DNA of 14,575 nt. Origin: Clostridia bacterium. Lineage in GTDB: Bacteria > Bacillota > Clostridia > Peptostreptococcales > Anaerovoracaceae. The notes below the pieces were generated by a model. It saw only the letters and a program-made list of their open reading frames with translations, was not told the DNA's origin and searched no databases. Shown here piece after piece: positions 1-6,111 of the stretch; position 1 is the first letter of the stretch, and every line of letters begins with the position of its first letter. The stretch spans positions 1 through 14,575 of the forward strand of contig CAAEEE010000455.1 in assembly GCA_900754805.1 (NCBI GenBank), written 5' to 3'. Made by a program: the position numbers and the translations under genes.

Positions 1-2581
1 AAAAAGCACCTTTACTCCCCAAATAAAAATTACCATATTTGGTCTTTTGGATCGTTTTCAGTGTATCTCCTGCGTCTCCGTCGCTGTCGATAATCTGACG
101 CGTCCATTTCTTGCCGTCATCTTTACTTTCCCATAGAGAACCGTTATAAATGCAGAACATTGCGTTCGCTTCTTTCAGGAATCCTGTCGGAAGATCGGAG
201 ATCCCCATTGGAGTTGTACATTCCAGTGTTTTATTCAGCTGTCCTTCTTTATATTCATATTTCTGAATCTTGGCTGCGGTTTTGCTGTCACTTGCGGCAA
301 TCCAAATCTCATCTTCCGACTCTACTGCAAGCATGCGCACCCTCTCGTTTGTCTTCTCGCGCAGTTTCTTCCACTCTGTGCCGTTATATTGATACAGCCT
401 TCCGTCATAGGTTGTAGCATAAGCTTTTCCGTCACCGCCCAGAAGAAGTGAATAGCATGTATCTCCGATTTGCGTTTCTTGTTTCCACTCCATTGTACTG
501 GTTTCTGCGTTCTGTTCACCGACATATAATTTGTCGCCCATAGTTCCGCCGTTTGCGAGTCCTACAATCTTGTCACCGACAAAAATGGCCTGCACAAGAG
601 AGTTTTCTCTCAAATCTTTGTAATTGCTGTCCTGTTCTTTTTCCCATCTTTTTCCGCTAAAACGGTAAAGTGTTCCGCTCACATCAACAGCCTTTAAGGT
701 TGTTAAATCAATTTTTCCGTTGGTGTCATAGCCGCCTGTCAAATCAAGCAGTCCTTTTCCACCTTTTGCATCCAGCGGTTCCCATATGCCGTTTCCTGCA
801 TAATACAGCGGATTTGCGCTAACTGCCAAATATTGAGTTTTATCTCCATCGTTCAGACAAATGACTCTCTCAACCTGAATTCCGACAAATCCGTCAACCG
901 TCCGCTGCATCGGTATCTCAAAATACTGCAGTTTCTTCTTGCTCGCGGGTGTGACTGTAATCGGAACCGTTTCTTTGGCAACTTCCACGCTTCCGTGAGA
1001 AATTGTGAATACGAGGGTCCGGGCTCCTGCCCGTGGCTGATACAGCTTATTTCCCAATGTCAGCATCGGATTCATGCCGACTGAACCTCTATCCATAATT
1101 AAACTTTTCGACGCAACCAACCGCTCGTCCTCATAAACATTCATAGTATATCTCTTGTTGGACGCGGTATCCTGCGTTTTCCAAATAAGCTGAATCACAT
1201 AGCTTTCGCCCTCTATAAAGTCTTCCGGGGTTACTTCATTCCCATATAACTTTTCCGAAATTCCAAGGAAAAATTTTCCCTTCATTTCGGTTGCCCGAAT
1301 GTCCTCGAAATATGCTGTGCCTTGTCTTTCTTTGTCAAAGACGATTCGCAGCTTCTGCGCATTTGTGTATTGTACTGTGCTTCCATCATTATAAGTAACG
1401 GTTTGTAAACATTTGCCATCAGGCATCTGAAAGTCAATTTCCCAGCTAAAGCCGTAATCGCCTACAAAGTCGTAAACAGCCTTATTTTCATCTTTTGATA
1501 CAAGGTAATCTCCAGCATTTGGAGTGAAACTCTGTTGGTAATTTCCGTCTTCGTCATACTGCCCATCTAAAGCCTTGATTGCGGAGACTGTCATAGCTGC
1601 ACCGCGCTCTGCATCTCCTGTGCATTCAAGTCGTACCTTGAATTTTCCGTATACGAAAGTTTGCTTCACGGATTCCGCATTTTCTTTTCCATTGACAAGC
1701 ACTTTCAAGGTGGTCTTGCCGCCTTTTTCCCTATCATTGTTTTTTTTCGGTGTAAAGTTGAAAGTAATTTCTTTCGATGTTCCGGCTTCTATCGAATCCG
1801 TAACGGTTTGTTCGGCACTGCCGAGTGCATCCGTCTGCTCTAACCTTACTTTAAAATTAGATATCGGTTTCTCTTCGTTATTTCGCAAGGTTACCACTAC
1901 CTGGTTTTCTTCACCGATTCGGAGAGGCTTCGTCGGATTACGCAACTCAATACTTGTTGCGGTGACATTAAGTTCCGTATCTTCACCGTCTTGACTTTTT
2001 CCGCCAAACTGAATCAGCAAGCCGTATTTCATAGAGAAGTCTAAGTTAATTTCCCCATTGTCGTCGTTCAGAAATTTTTGATACTCTGCATTTGTACTCG
2101 TCCATAAATTCACATAGGCTATCCTGTATCGACTGTCGCATCCGCACATTTCTGCCAATGATTTTTCTGCACCTGCGCCATCCTCTACTCCCTTCGGAAT
2201 GTTTCCGTATTTACTTTCATCTGTCAAATCTTTCTTTTTAATTGTTATTTTTCCGTCTTGAAAGTCTTTGACATCATAAGTAAAAAATGCATTAACAGCT
2301 GACTTTACAGCATCATCTTTAGAAGTAATCGTTAACTGCTCCGTTTCCTCCGGGACAATTACTTTATAAACTCCGCCTGTAACCTCGACAGTTTCTCCTA
2401 TACCCCACTGCTGTTTAAGTCCTGTGCTCTGTACGGTATAAGAATTCGTTCCGTCGCTGACTGTAACCGGGGCTTCACCGTCCTGACTTTCTCCGCTTTC
2501 ATTTGCAAACGCAGAAAGCGGTATCATCGTAAAGATCAACATAAAAGAAAGCAGCAAAACCAAGAATTGTTTTTTCTTCAT
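1..2581 (-). CDS. Secreted CARDB-like / beta-propeller protein, C-terminus beyond window
   Basis: The frame is open for 860 codons from ATG at 2581 to the left edge with no stop, so the protein is at least 860 aa and its C-terminus lies outside. I read every codon and found no break. Residues 1-26 form a signal peptide (MKKKQ, hydrophobic stretch, then AFA-N). Residues about 203-300 look like a CARDB/Ig-like beta-sandwich (ELRNPTKPLRIGEENQVVV followed by an ITFNF strand). From about residue 590 there are repeated blade-like units with a Y/W pattern (LYRFSGKRWEKE, RLYQYNGTEWKKL, NGSLWESKDDGKKW), suggesting a beta-propeller. The start is supported by AAGGA 8 nt upstream. It lies 68 nt downstream of the 2650-4485 gene and is probably cotranscribed with it. 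A run of eight A occurs in the coding strand at 1747-1740. No anchor is visible because the end is missing. Function unknown; I infer an extracellular binding or surface protein. Confidence 0.85.
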   Translation of the reverse strand, partial: MKKKQFLVLLLSFMLIFTMIPLSAFANESGESQDGEAPVTVSDGTNSYTVQSTGLKQQWGIGETVEVTGGVYKVIVPEETEQLTITSKDDAVKSAVNAFFTYDVKDFQDGKITIKKKDLTDESKYGNIPKGVEDGAGAEKSLAEMCGCDSRYRIAYVNLWTSTNAEYQKFLNDDNGEINLDFSMKYGLLIQFGGKSQDGEDTELNVTATSIELRNPTKPLRIGEENQVVVTLRNNEEKPISNFKVRLEQTDALGSAEQTVTDSIEAGTSKEITFNFTPKKNNDREKGGKTTLKVLVNGKENAESVKQTFVYGKFKVRLECTGDAERGAAMTVSAIKALDGQYDEDGNYQQSFTPNAGDYLVSKDENKAVYDFVGDYGFSWEIDFQMPDGKCLQTVTYNDGSTVQYTNAQKLRIVFDKERQGTAYFEDIRATEMKGKFFLGISEKLYGNEVTPEDFIEGESYVIQLIWKTQDTASNKRYTMNVYEDERLVASKSLIMDRGSVGMNPMLTLGNKLYQPRAGARTLVFTISHGSVEVAKETVPITVTPASKKKLQYFEIPMQRTVDGFVGIQVERVICLNDGDKTQYLAVSANPLYYAGNGIWEPLDAKGGKGLLDLTGGYDTNGKIDLTTLKAVDVSGTLYRFSGKRWEKEQDSNYKDLRENSLVQAIFVGDKIVGLANGGTMGDKLYVGEQNAETSTMEWKQETQIGDTCYSLLLGGDGKAYATTYDGRLYQYNGTEWKKLREKTNERVRMLAVESEDEIWIAASDSKTAAKIQKYEYKEGQLNKTLECTTPMGISDLPTGFLKEANAMFCIYNGSLWESKDDGKKWTRQIIDSDGDAGDTLKTIQKTKYGNFYLGSKGAF

Positions 2582-2603
2582 TGTCTCTTCCTTTCCATGA
2601 TTA

Positions 2604-2629
2604 GAAAGAGGGACATCCGTCCCTCTTTC
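2604..2629 (-). other. Intercistronic stem-loop
   Basis: A perfect 11-bp inverted repeat (GAAAGAGGGAC / GTCCCTCTTTC) with a 4-nt loop lies between the two secreted-protein genes. Neither strand has a T-tract after the stem, so it is not a standard intrinsic terminator. It may stabilise or process the mRNA, or give partial termination between the two cistrons. Confidence 0.6.
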
Positions 2630-2649
2630 ATGACATAATCCTATTATCG

Positions 2650-4485
2650 CTATTGTGCTACATAAACACTTACCGTATATTTGTAATCTGCGTCCGCAAC
2701 TCCGTCATTGCCGTAAACGAGGTAACCGTTCGCTGCCGCAAAGCCCTGCAGGGTGTATCCGGCTTCGCCGATTTCTTCAGCAATTGGATGTTCTTGCCCA
2801 AGCTGCTTGCAATAGCCTTTTCCATCCGCTCTGTTCACGGTATAATAGGTGTACAGATCGTTTTCGCTGTCCTTGTATATCAACATAGATGATTGTACGG
2901 GTCCTCCCGGTGTGTAATCACCAAATTCCATTATGCCCGTGTCAATATTGCAGCCGGCAAACTTACCGTCCGTATCACCAAACTGTCCTAACGATACATA
3001 AGCCATGCCATCATAAATTGTCGGGGTAGCATTACATGCACCATTCAGCGAAGTCTCCCAATTGCGCACTAACTTTGCTCCGTTGAAGCTGCATCTATAA
3101 ATGTATCCCGGTTTGCTAGTAAAGAAGAATCCGCCATCTGCGTAGGATACACTTGAACGGATCTGTCCAACAATGCCACTGCTGACTTCACTTACCAACG
3201 CATTTGTGTTGGCATTGAACATATACAGATGACTATTGTCGCTGCCAAAAATTAAATAGGTATTGCTTCCAGATTTATACACTGCCGCTCCCGCAAGATA
3301 GAATCCGTCATCCGTGTGACCGGTATCGAACGTCGACAACTGATTGGAATTGACATTCAGTTTGAAATACTTCGCATAGTTATTACCGTTCGCATCGCCT
3401 CTGGTCCAATTGCCGAAGAACAAATTGCCGTTGATATACACCATCGGGGTGTTGAGCTGTCCGCCTCTGCCGCCATCAATGGTACCGCTGTATGCGTGGT
3501 AGTCAATCATGGTTACAGCACTTGGTTTCTCATTGGTACTGATGTTTTCAATCTTTTTCACGAACATGTTGTTTTTGTAGACTTCTGCTTTCTTTAAGAT
3601 GACCTCATTTTTGACAACGCCGTCGAAACTAAACTCCAGTTTTAAGCGATAGCTCTTAGCGCCCGCCATGCCTGCCTGTTGCAGCTGTCTGGTGCAGTTG
3701 ACGCTGTACTCTTTAACCTCGCCAAGCGAAATCTGATCTTCCGTCAATGCACCAATCTGAATCCAATTCTCTTCTGTATCTGCTTTAATGGACATCGTAA
3801 CCTGCATTCCCTGCATTTCTGCGGATGCATCTGTACCGAATTGGATTGCAAAGTCTGCCCAGATATCTTCTACGCTTACATCTATCTCTTTCGTCGGAAG
3901 TTCACTGATCATCTCTGCGGATCCACCGTACGGCTTATATGTAGTGAAATGAAGTCCGGTATAACTCGTTTCATCATACACAGGTTCTAAATTCTGCGAT
4001 TCAATCGTCCAGCCGCCTTTATATGACATATAGGCGTTCGGCAAAATTTGATAATCGTAGGATAGCGGCAGATACCATGTATCATTCACAATGGTGCCGG
4101 TTCCAAGCTGCGCCGTCGGTATGTTTGTCAGCGGCACACCGCCTTGCCAGCCTGAAACTACAGTTTTCGTGTCGCAGTCTACCTTAAATGCCTTTGCACC
4201 TTCGTTGGAATCGGTCACAACATACGCATAGGTCTTGCCGTTCTCCGTTGTCATCAGCGGCTGGCAATCCACGCCCGACCAACCGGTCGTTTTCGTTGCG
4301 TCCAGAAGCCGTACCGCTTCCCATGTTGGTGCGGTCGAGAAGTTTCCGGTTATCACACCGTTGTTTTGATTGTTTCCCTGGAAGCTTGTCCAGCTTGTTG
4401 TATTCGCAAACGCACTTGTGCTCATGGCAAAGACCATAATAAGTGCAAGGACTACGACAAAGCTTATCCGCATTCGCTTCTTCAT
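2650..4485 (-). CDS. Secreted PQQ-like beta-propeller protein
   Basis: This encodes 611 aa from the ATG at 4485. A longer frame starts at 4518, but AAGGAGG (4493-4499) sits 7 nt before 4485 and the protein then begins MKKRM, a normal signal-peptide start. The signal peptide spans residues 1-27 (AFA-NT). The first mature residues (SWTSFQGNNQNNG) resemble the opening strand of PQQ-binding-like beta-propellers. Blade-like segments run about 28-145 and 330-605 (LIFGSDNSHLYMFN, GGFFFTSKPGYIYR, PTIYDGMAYVSLG). Between them, about residues 195-315, is an inserted beta-sandwich-like domain (VTMSIKADTEENW, KSYRLKLEFSFDG). There is no cofactor enzyme motif, membrane anchor or sorting signal, so it is probably released or held by partner proteins. 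It is preceded by a long structured leader with a terminator and followed 68 nt later by another secreted propeller gene. The fold call is good; the ligand is unknown. Confidence 0.85.
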   Translation of the reverse strand: MKKRMRISFVVVLALIMVFAMSTSAFANTTSWTSFQGNNQNNGVITGNFSTAPTWEAVRLLDATKTTGWSGVDCQPLMTTENGKTYAYVVTDSNEGAKAFKVDCDTKTVVSGWQGGVPLTNIPTAQLGTGTIVNDTWYLPLSYDYQILPNAYMSYKGGWTIESQNLEPVYDETSYTGLHFTTYKPYGGSAEMISELPTKEIDVSVEDIWADFAIQFGTDASAEMQGMQVTMSIKADTEENWIQIGALTEDQISLGEVKEYSVNCTRQLQQAGMAGAKSYRLKLEFSFDGVVKNEVILKKAEVYKNNMFVKKIENISTNEKPSAVTMIDYHAYSGTIDGGRGGQLNTPMVYINGNLFFGNWTRGDANGNNYAKYFKLNVNSNQLSTFDTGHTDDGFYLAGAAVYKSGSNTYLIFGSDNSHLYMFNANTNALVSEVSSGIVGQIRSSVSYADGGFFFTSKPGYIYRCSFNGAKLVRNWETSLNGACNATPTIYDGMAYVSLGQFGDTDGKFAGCNIDTGIMEFGDYTPGGPVQSSMLIYKDSENDLYTYYTVNRADGKGYCKQLGQEHPIAEEIGEAGYTLQGFAAANGYLVYGNDGVADADYKYTVSVYVAQ

Positions 4486-4538
4486 TTTGCTACCTCCTTG
4501 AACATTTTCGCCTCGCATTTCTCCGTCCTTATGACAGT

Positions 4539-4679
4539 CTAAGCACCTCGAAATGCGATTTCTTCTTTTGTTAAATTAAGATTCTTTTCCGGCGACTGCC
4601 CACCGTATCTACAAAGCGGTATCGCTATGTATTCTTTTTCTTTTGTGTTTTCCTGCATCGTTTCGTTTTGCCTCTGCAT
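4539..4679 (-). CDS. Possible leader peptide / small ORF (46 aa)
   Basis: An ATG at 4679 opens 46 codons, ending in TAG at 4541-4539; a second in-frame ATG at 4658 would give 39 aa. The predicted peptide is hydrophilic and looks protein-like (KEYIAIPLCRYGG, LNLTKEEIAFRGA). It lies in the leader between the 4785-4760 terminator and the propeller gene, 53 nt before that gene's start. There is no convincing ribosome binding site ahead of either ATG. I do not recognise a family. It could be a small gene, a regulatory leader ORF or chance. Confidence 0.25.
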   Translation of the reverse strand: MQRQNETMQENTKEKEYIAIPLCRYGGQSPEKNLNLTKEEIAFRGA

Positions 4680-4710
4680 TACTTCACACTTCTATGTATT
4701 GTTCCCCAAA

Positions 4711-4739
4711 GGGCGATGCTTTCCTTCGCAGCATCGCCC
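4711..4739 (-). other. Stem-loop in leader, 10-bp stem
   Basis: GGGCGATGCT and AGCATCGCCC form a perfect 10-bp stem with a 9-nt loop, 21 nt downstream (minus strand) of the intrinsic terminator. On the minus strand only three T follow, then GGGG, so it is at best a weak second terminator or a stable leader hairpin. Confidence 0.6.
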
Positions 4740-4759
4740 TGAAAGGATGAAAAGACTAC

Positions 4760-4785
4760 AAAAAAGACTGCCTCTTTTGGCAGTC
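4760..4785 (-). terminator. Intrinsic terminator in the long leader
   Basis: On the minus strand a 7-bp perfect stem GACTGCC / GGCAGTC with a 6-nt A-rich loop is followed directly by TTTTTT (4765-4760). This is a textbook rho-independent terminator. No obvious protein gene ends just before it. It lies within the leader of the 4485 gene, so it either ends a small RNA started near 5063 or acts as an attenuator for the secreted-protein genes. Confidence 0.85.
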
Positions 4786-4966
4786 CTTCTAAATTCAAAT
4801 CATCACTGTTTCTGTATGTGTGAGTATATCGGTATGCTTGCTGTCTACAGTTAGAAAAGTGCCGATTAGCAAGCACCGCAGCCGCTGTAGCTGTCATGCT
4901 CTATACGCCGTTCTTACCTTTTCATCATTGATGTGAAATTCTACTGCCAAGAGATTTTTTACATCT
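4786..4966 (-). ncRNA. Structured leader RNA between aptamer-like element and terminator
   Basis: No convincing gene is visible here. On the minus strand the stretch holds several potential stems, including GATGT/ACATC around 4931-4965 and GCTTGCT/AGCAAGC (extended by GGT/ACC) around 4827-4875. Together with the upstream element and the terminator at 4760 it would form an RNA of about 300 nt. Two short frames overlap it (ending near 4891 and 4679) with no ribosome binding sites. I read it as an expression platform or structured non-coding RNA, not coding DNA. Confidence 0.4.
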
Positions 4967-5060
4967 GAGCAGTAACTCGTCTCCCGAACTTGTCCTGTCT
5001 TCGCAGGCATTACGGTTGCTGGTACAGTCGGCTTTTCAGCCTATTCCGTTAGTTACTCTC
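4967..5060 (-). promoter_or_regulatory. Candidate cobalamin-family riboswitch aptamer
   Basis: On the minus strand a closing stem (GAGAGTAACT at 5060-5051 with AGTTACTGCTC at 4977-4967, one bulged G) encloses three elements in cobalamin-riboswitch order. They are GGCTGAAAAGCC (5041-5030), which resembles the GGUGAAA-type hairpin; GACTGTACCAGCAACCGTAA (5029-5010), which resembles the GCxGxCCCGCAACxGUAA segment; and AAGTTCGGGAGACGAG (4991-4976), which resembles the B12 box (rAGYCMGGAGACCkGCC) with compensating stem changes. A small hairpin CCTG/CAGG lies between them. The aptamer is short, and peripheral stems of class I are absent. This is pattern recognition by eye, not a covariance-model hit. 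Confidence 0.45.
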
Positions 5061-5069
5061 GTTTTACCC

Positions 5070-5112
5070 AGTATATTCGAATGCGATGAACTTTAGTGAT
5101 TCATCTCATCGC
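5070..5112 (-). promoter_or_regulatory. Putative leader promoter with dyad over the -35 region
   Basis: TATACT (minus strand, 5075-5070) is a good -10 hexamer. It would start transcription near 5063, three nt before the aptamer-like stem. No TTGACA-like box lies at the right spacing. Instead an inverted repeat GCGATGA (5083-5089) / TCATCGC (5106-5112) straddles the -35 position, with an alternative inner pair GATGAA/TTCATC. This suggests binding of a regulator, or an RNA hairpin if the region is read from further upstream. Confidence 0.45.
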
Positions 5113-5125
5113 TTTCTTCCGACAG

Positions 5126-5155
5126 GTTTACCAAAAAGTACACCTTTTGGTAAAC
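5126..5155. repeat. Left inverted crossover-like site (IRL)
   Basis: This 30-bp dyad has arms GTTTACCAAAA (5126-5136) and TTTTGGTAAAC (5145-5155). The inner GT/AC also pair, with one mismatch and a non-symmetric centre AC at 5140-5141. Its 16-bp core GTACACCTTTTGGTAA (5138-5153) recurs perfectly in inverted orientation at 5295-5310. A dyad of this size with an asymmetric central dinucleotide is how serine-invertase crossover sites are built. Confidence 0.75.
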
Positions 5156-5205
5156 GATTCGACAAAATATTTTTTCTCAAATCTTTCATACTTTCGACAT
5201 GTTTT

Positions 5206-5211
5206 TGTCAA
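5206..5211 (-). promoter_or_regulatory. Left-facing -35-like TTGACA in the invertible segment
   Basis: TTGACA reads on the minus strand at 5211-5206. The best partner is TATGAA at 5190-5185, with a short 15-nt spacer, so this is a weak promoter candidate pointing toward IRL and the leader at 5063. Confidence 0.3.
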
Positions 5212-5232
5212 AATAGGTTGCTTTTTTTGATT

Positions 5233-5241
5233 TGCTATGAT
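5233..5241 (+). promoter_or_regulatory. Right-facing extended -10 in the invertible segment
   Basis: TGCTATGAT is an extended -10 (TGn plus TATGAT, five of six to consensus) on the plus strand. No good -35 hexamer lies upstream, which extended -10 promoters can tolerate. In the orientation shown it faces the recombinase 3' end in antisense. After inversion it would face the secreted-protein leader. Confidence 0.4.
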
Positions 5242-5291
5242 AGGATATAGGCATCCGAAAGGCAGAAAGCTATGTAAAATATTCTTTTGCT

Positions 5292-5323
5292 GACTTACCA
5301 AAAGGTGTACCTTTCGAAAAGTC
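5292..5323. repeat. Right inverted crossover-like site (IRR)
   Basis: This imperfect dyad (12 of 15 paired positions) is centred on GT at 5307-5308, with outer arms GACTT / AAAGTC-like. It contains TTACCAAAAGGTGTAC (5295-5310), the exact reverse complement of the core of the left site. Similarity to the left site continues past the core (TTT, G and AA positions). Its outer arm overlaps the recombinase stop codon (5324-5322). Confidence 0.75.
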
Positions 5324-5930
5324 AAAGGTTCATGGCTTTCATCGTTCGATAAAAGGTTCCCTGACTGAGACCGCTTTGCCGAAGCGCCTCTTGCAGGGGC
5401 AATTTTTTTTGCATATATTTTAGGATGGTATGCTCAACCTCGGGACTGATCTTGACACCGGGTCTGCCAAAGCGCACACCGCGTGCCTGTGCAGCGTCGA
5501 TTCCCTCTCGTTGCCGCTGCTTGATATTTTCCCTTTCGTTTTCGGCCGCAAAGGACAGAACCTGCAGTACGAGATCCGCGATGAAAGTTCCCAATAAATC
5601 TTTACTCAAAGTGGTGTCTAAAAGCGGCATATCGATGACTTTAATATCGGACTTGATTTCTTTGGTGATATAGCGCCACTGCTCTATGATCTCCTCGTAG
5701 TCTCTGCCCAGCCGATCAATACTTTTGACAAGTAAAAGGTCGCCCTCTTTGAGTACCCGCAACAGTTTTTGGTACTCTGGACGGTCAAAGTCTTTGCCCG
5801 ACTGCTTATCGATAAAAATGCGGTCAATCGGAATTCCCACCTGCTGCATCGCCAAAAGCTGCCGGTCTTCGTTTTGCTCTTTCGTTGATACGCGTACATA
5901 TCCATATCGTTTGCTTTTCGTTTGATTCAT
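5322..5930 (-). CDS. Serine recombinase (resolvase/invertase family), probable DNA invertase
   Basis: This encodes 202 aa from ATG 5930, chosen because GGAGG (5939-5943) lies 8 nt upstream. The frame is open to 6017, but that upstream ATG overlaps the likely -10 hexamer. The catalytic domain runs residues about 8-135. YVRVSTKEQN carries the nucleophile Ser15, DRLGRD (72-77) is a conserved active-site arginine motif, and FAAENERENIKQRQREGI (127-144) is the E-helix/dimer region. ARGVRFGRP (149-157) leads into a C-terminal helix-turn-helix at about 176-198 (LPLQEALRQSGLSQGTFYRT). The length is that of small resolvases and Hin/Pin-type invertases, not large serine integrases. The enzyme cuts DNA through a 5'-phosphoserine at 2-bp staggered sites. 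Two inverted dyads with asymmetric dinucleotide centres lie just past its 3' end, so I infer it inverts that segment. A run of eight A lies in its coding strand (5410-5403). A transposon resolvase is the alternative. Confidence 0.92.
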   Translation of the reverse strand: MNQTKSKRYGYVRVSTKEQNEDRQLLAMQQVGIPIDRIFIDKQSGKDFDRPEYQKLLRVLKEGDLLLVKSIDRLGRDYEEIIEQWRYITKEIKSDIKVIDMPLLDTTLSKDLLGTFIADLVLQVLSFAAENERENIKQRQREGIDAAQARGVRFGRPGVKISPEVEHTILKYMQKKLPLQEALRQSGLSQGTFYRTMKAMNL

Positions 5931-6015
5931 TTGTATTACCTCCGCTTTACCCATAGTATTGGCAAAATTGAAGTAATCATCAGCAACTTGCAAAACGATG
6001 TACGGTTTCATTCCC

Positions 6016-6021
6016 ATTATA
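6016..6021 (-). promoter_or_regulatory. Putative recombinase promoter (-10)
   Basis: TATAAT reads on the minus strand at 6021-6016, with a poor -35 region (CAGTTT at the 17-nt spacing). Transcription would begin near 6009, leaving a leader of about 79 nt before the recombinase start at 5930. This gives the recombinase its own expression, separate from the adhesin upstream. Confidence 0.5.
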
Positions 6022-6064
6022 CTCGATTTTCTTGAAAAAAACTGCTCGGTTTTCAGGGGTTACG

Positions 6065-6104
6065 AAAAGCTTTTTAGCTTTGCGGGCGGCAGAGGACCGC
6101 CCGC
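6065..6104 (-). terminator. Hairpins after the adhesin gene, probable terminator
   Basis: Just past the adhesin stop codon the minus strand has a GC-rich 8-bp perfect stem (GCGGGCGG / CCGCCCGC, 7-nt loop, 6104-6082). A smaller stem AAAGCT / AGCTTT follows (6081-6066). The U-run is short, so termination is likely but may be incomplete. It separates the adhesin from the recombinase promoter. Confidence 0.55.
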
Positions 6105-6111
6105 GCATGGG

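Larger units (their letters stand above)
5141..5307. other. Candidate invertible promoter segment (about 167 bp between site centres)
   Basis: The segment lies between two inverted dyad sites and directly abuts the 3' end of a serine recombinase gene. It is AT-rich and has no convincing gene. It carries an extended -10 on the plus strand and a TTGACA box on the minus strand. Flipping it would exchange which promoter points left, toward the long leader and the secreted-protein genes. The crossover at 5307/5308 lies 14 nt beyond the recombinase stop codon, so inversion would not change that protein. Only one orientation can be seen here. Confidence 0.6.

Noticed and set aside
1575..1994. 139-aa plus-strand frame
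   Set aside because: It is antisense to the unbroken 860-codon frame with signal peptide and ribosome binding site.
4679..4897. 72-aa minus-strand frame with overlaps (ATGA, TAATG) to neighbouring short frames
   Set aside because: It reads straight through the intrinsic terminator at 4785-4760 and has no ribosome binding site; the overlaps look accidental.
5292..5323. The dyads as a transposon res site for cointegrate resolution
   Set aside because: Resolvase sites are normally direct arrays of three dyads upstream of the gene; here there are two inverted copies downstream, and no transposase is present.
5128..5325. 65-aa minus-strand frame across the invertible segment
   Set aside because: It has no ribosome binding site, overlaps both dyad sites and has a composition unlike a protein; the DNA is better explained by recombination sites and promoter-like elements.
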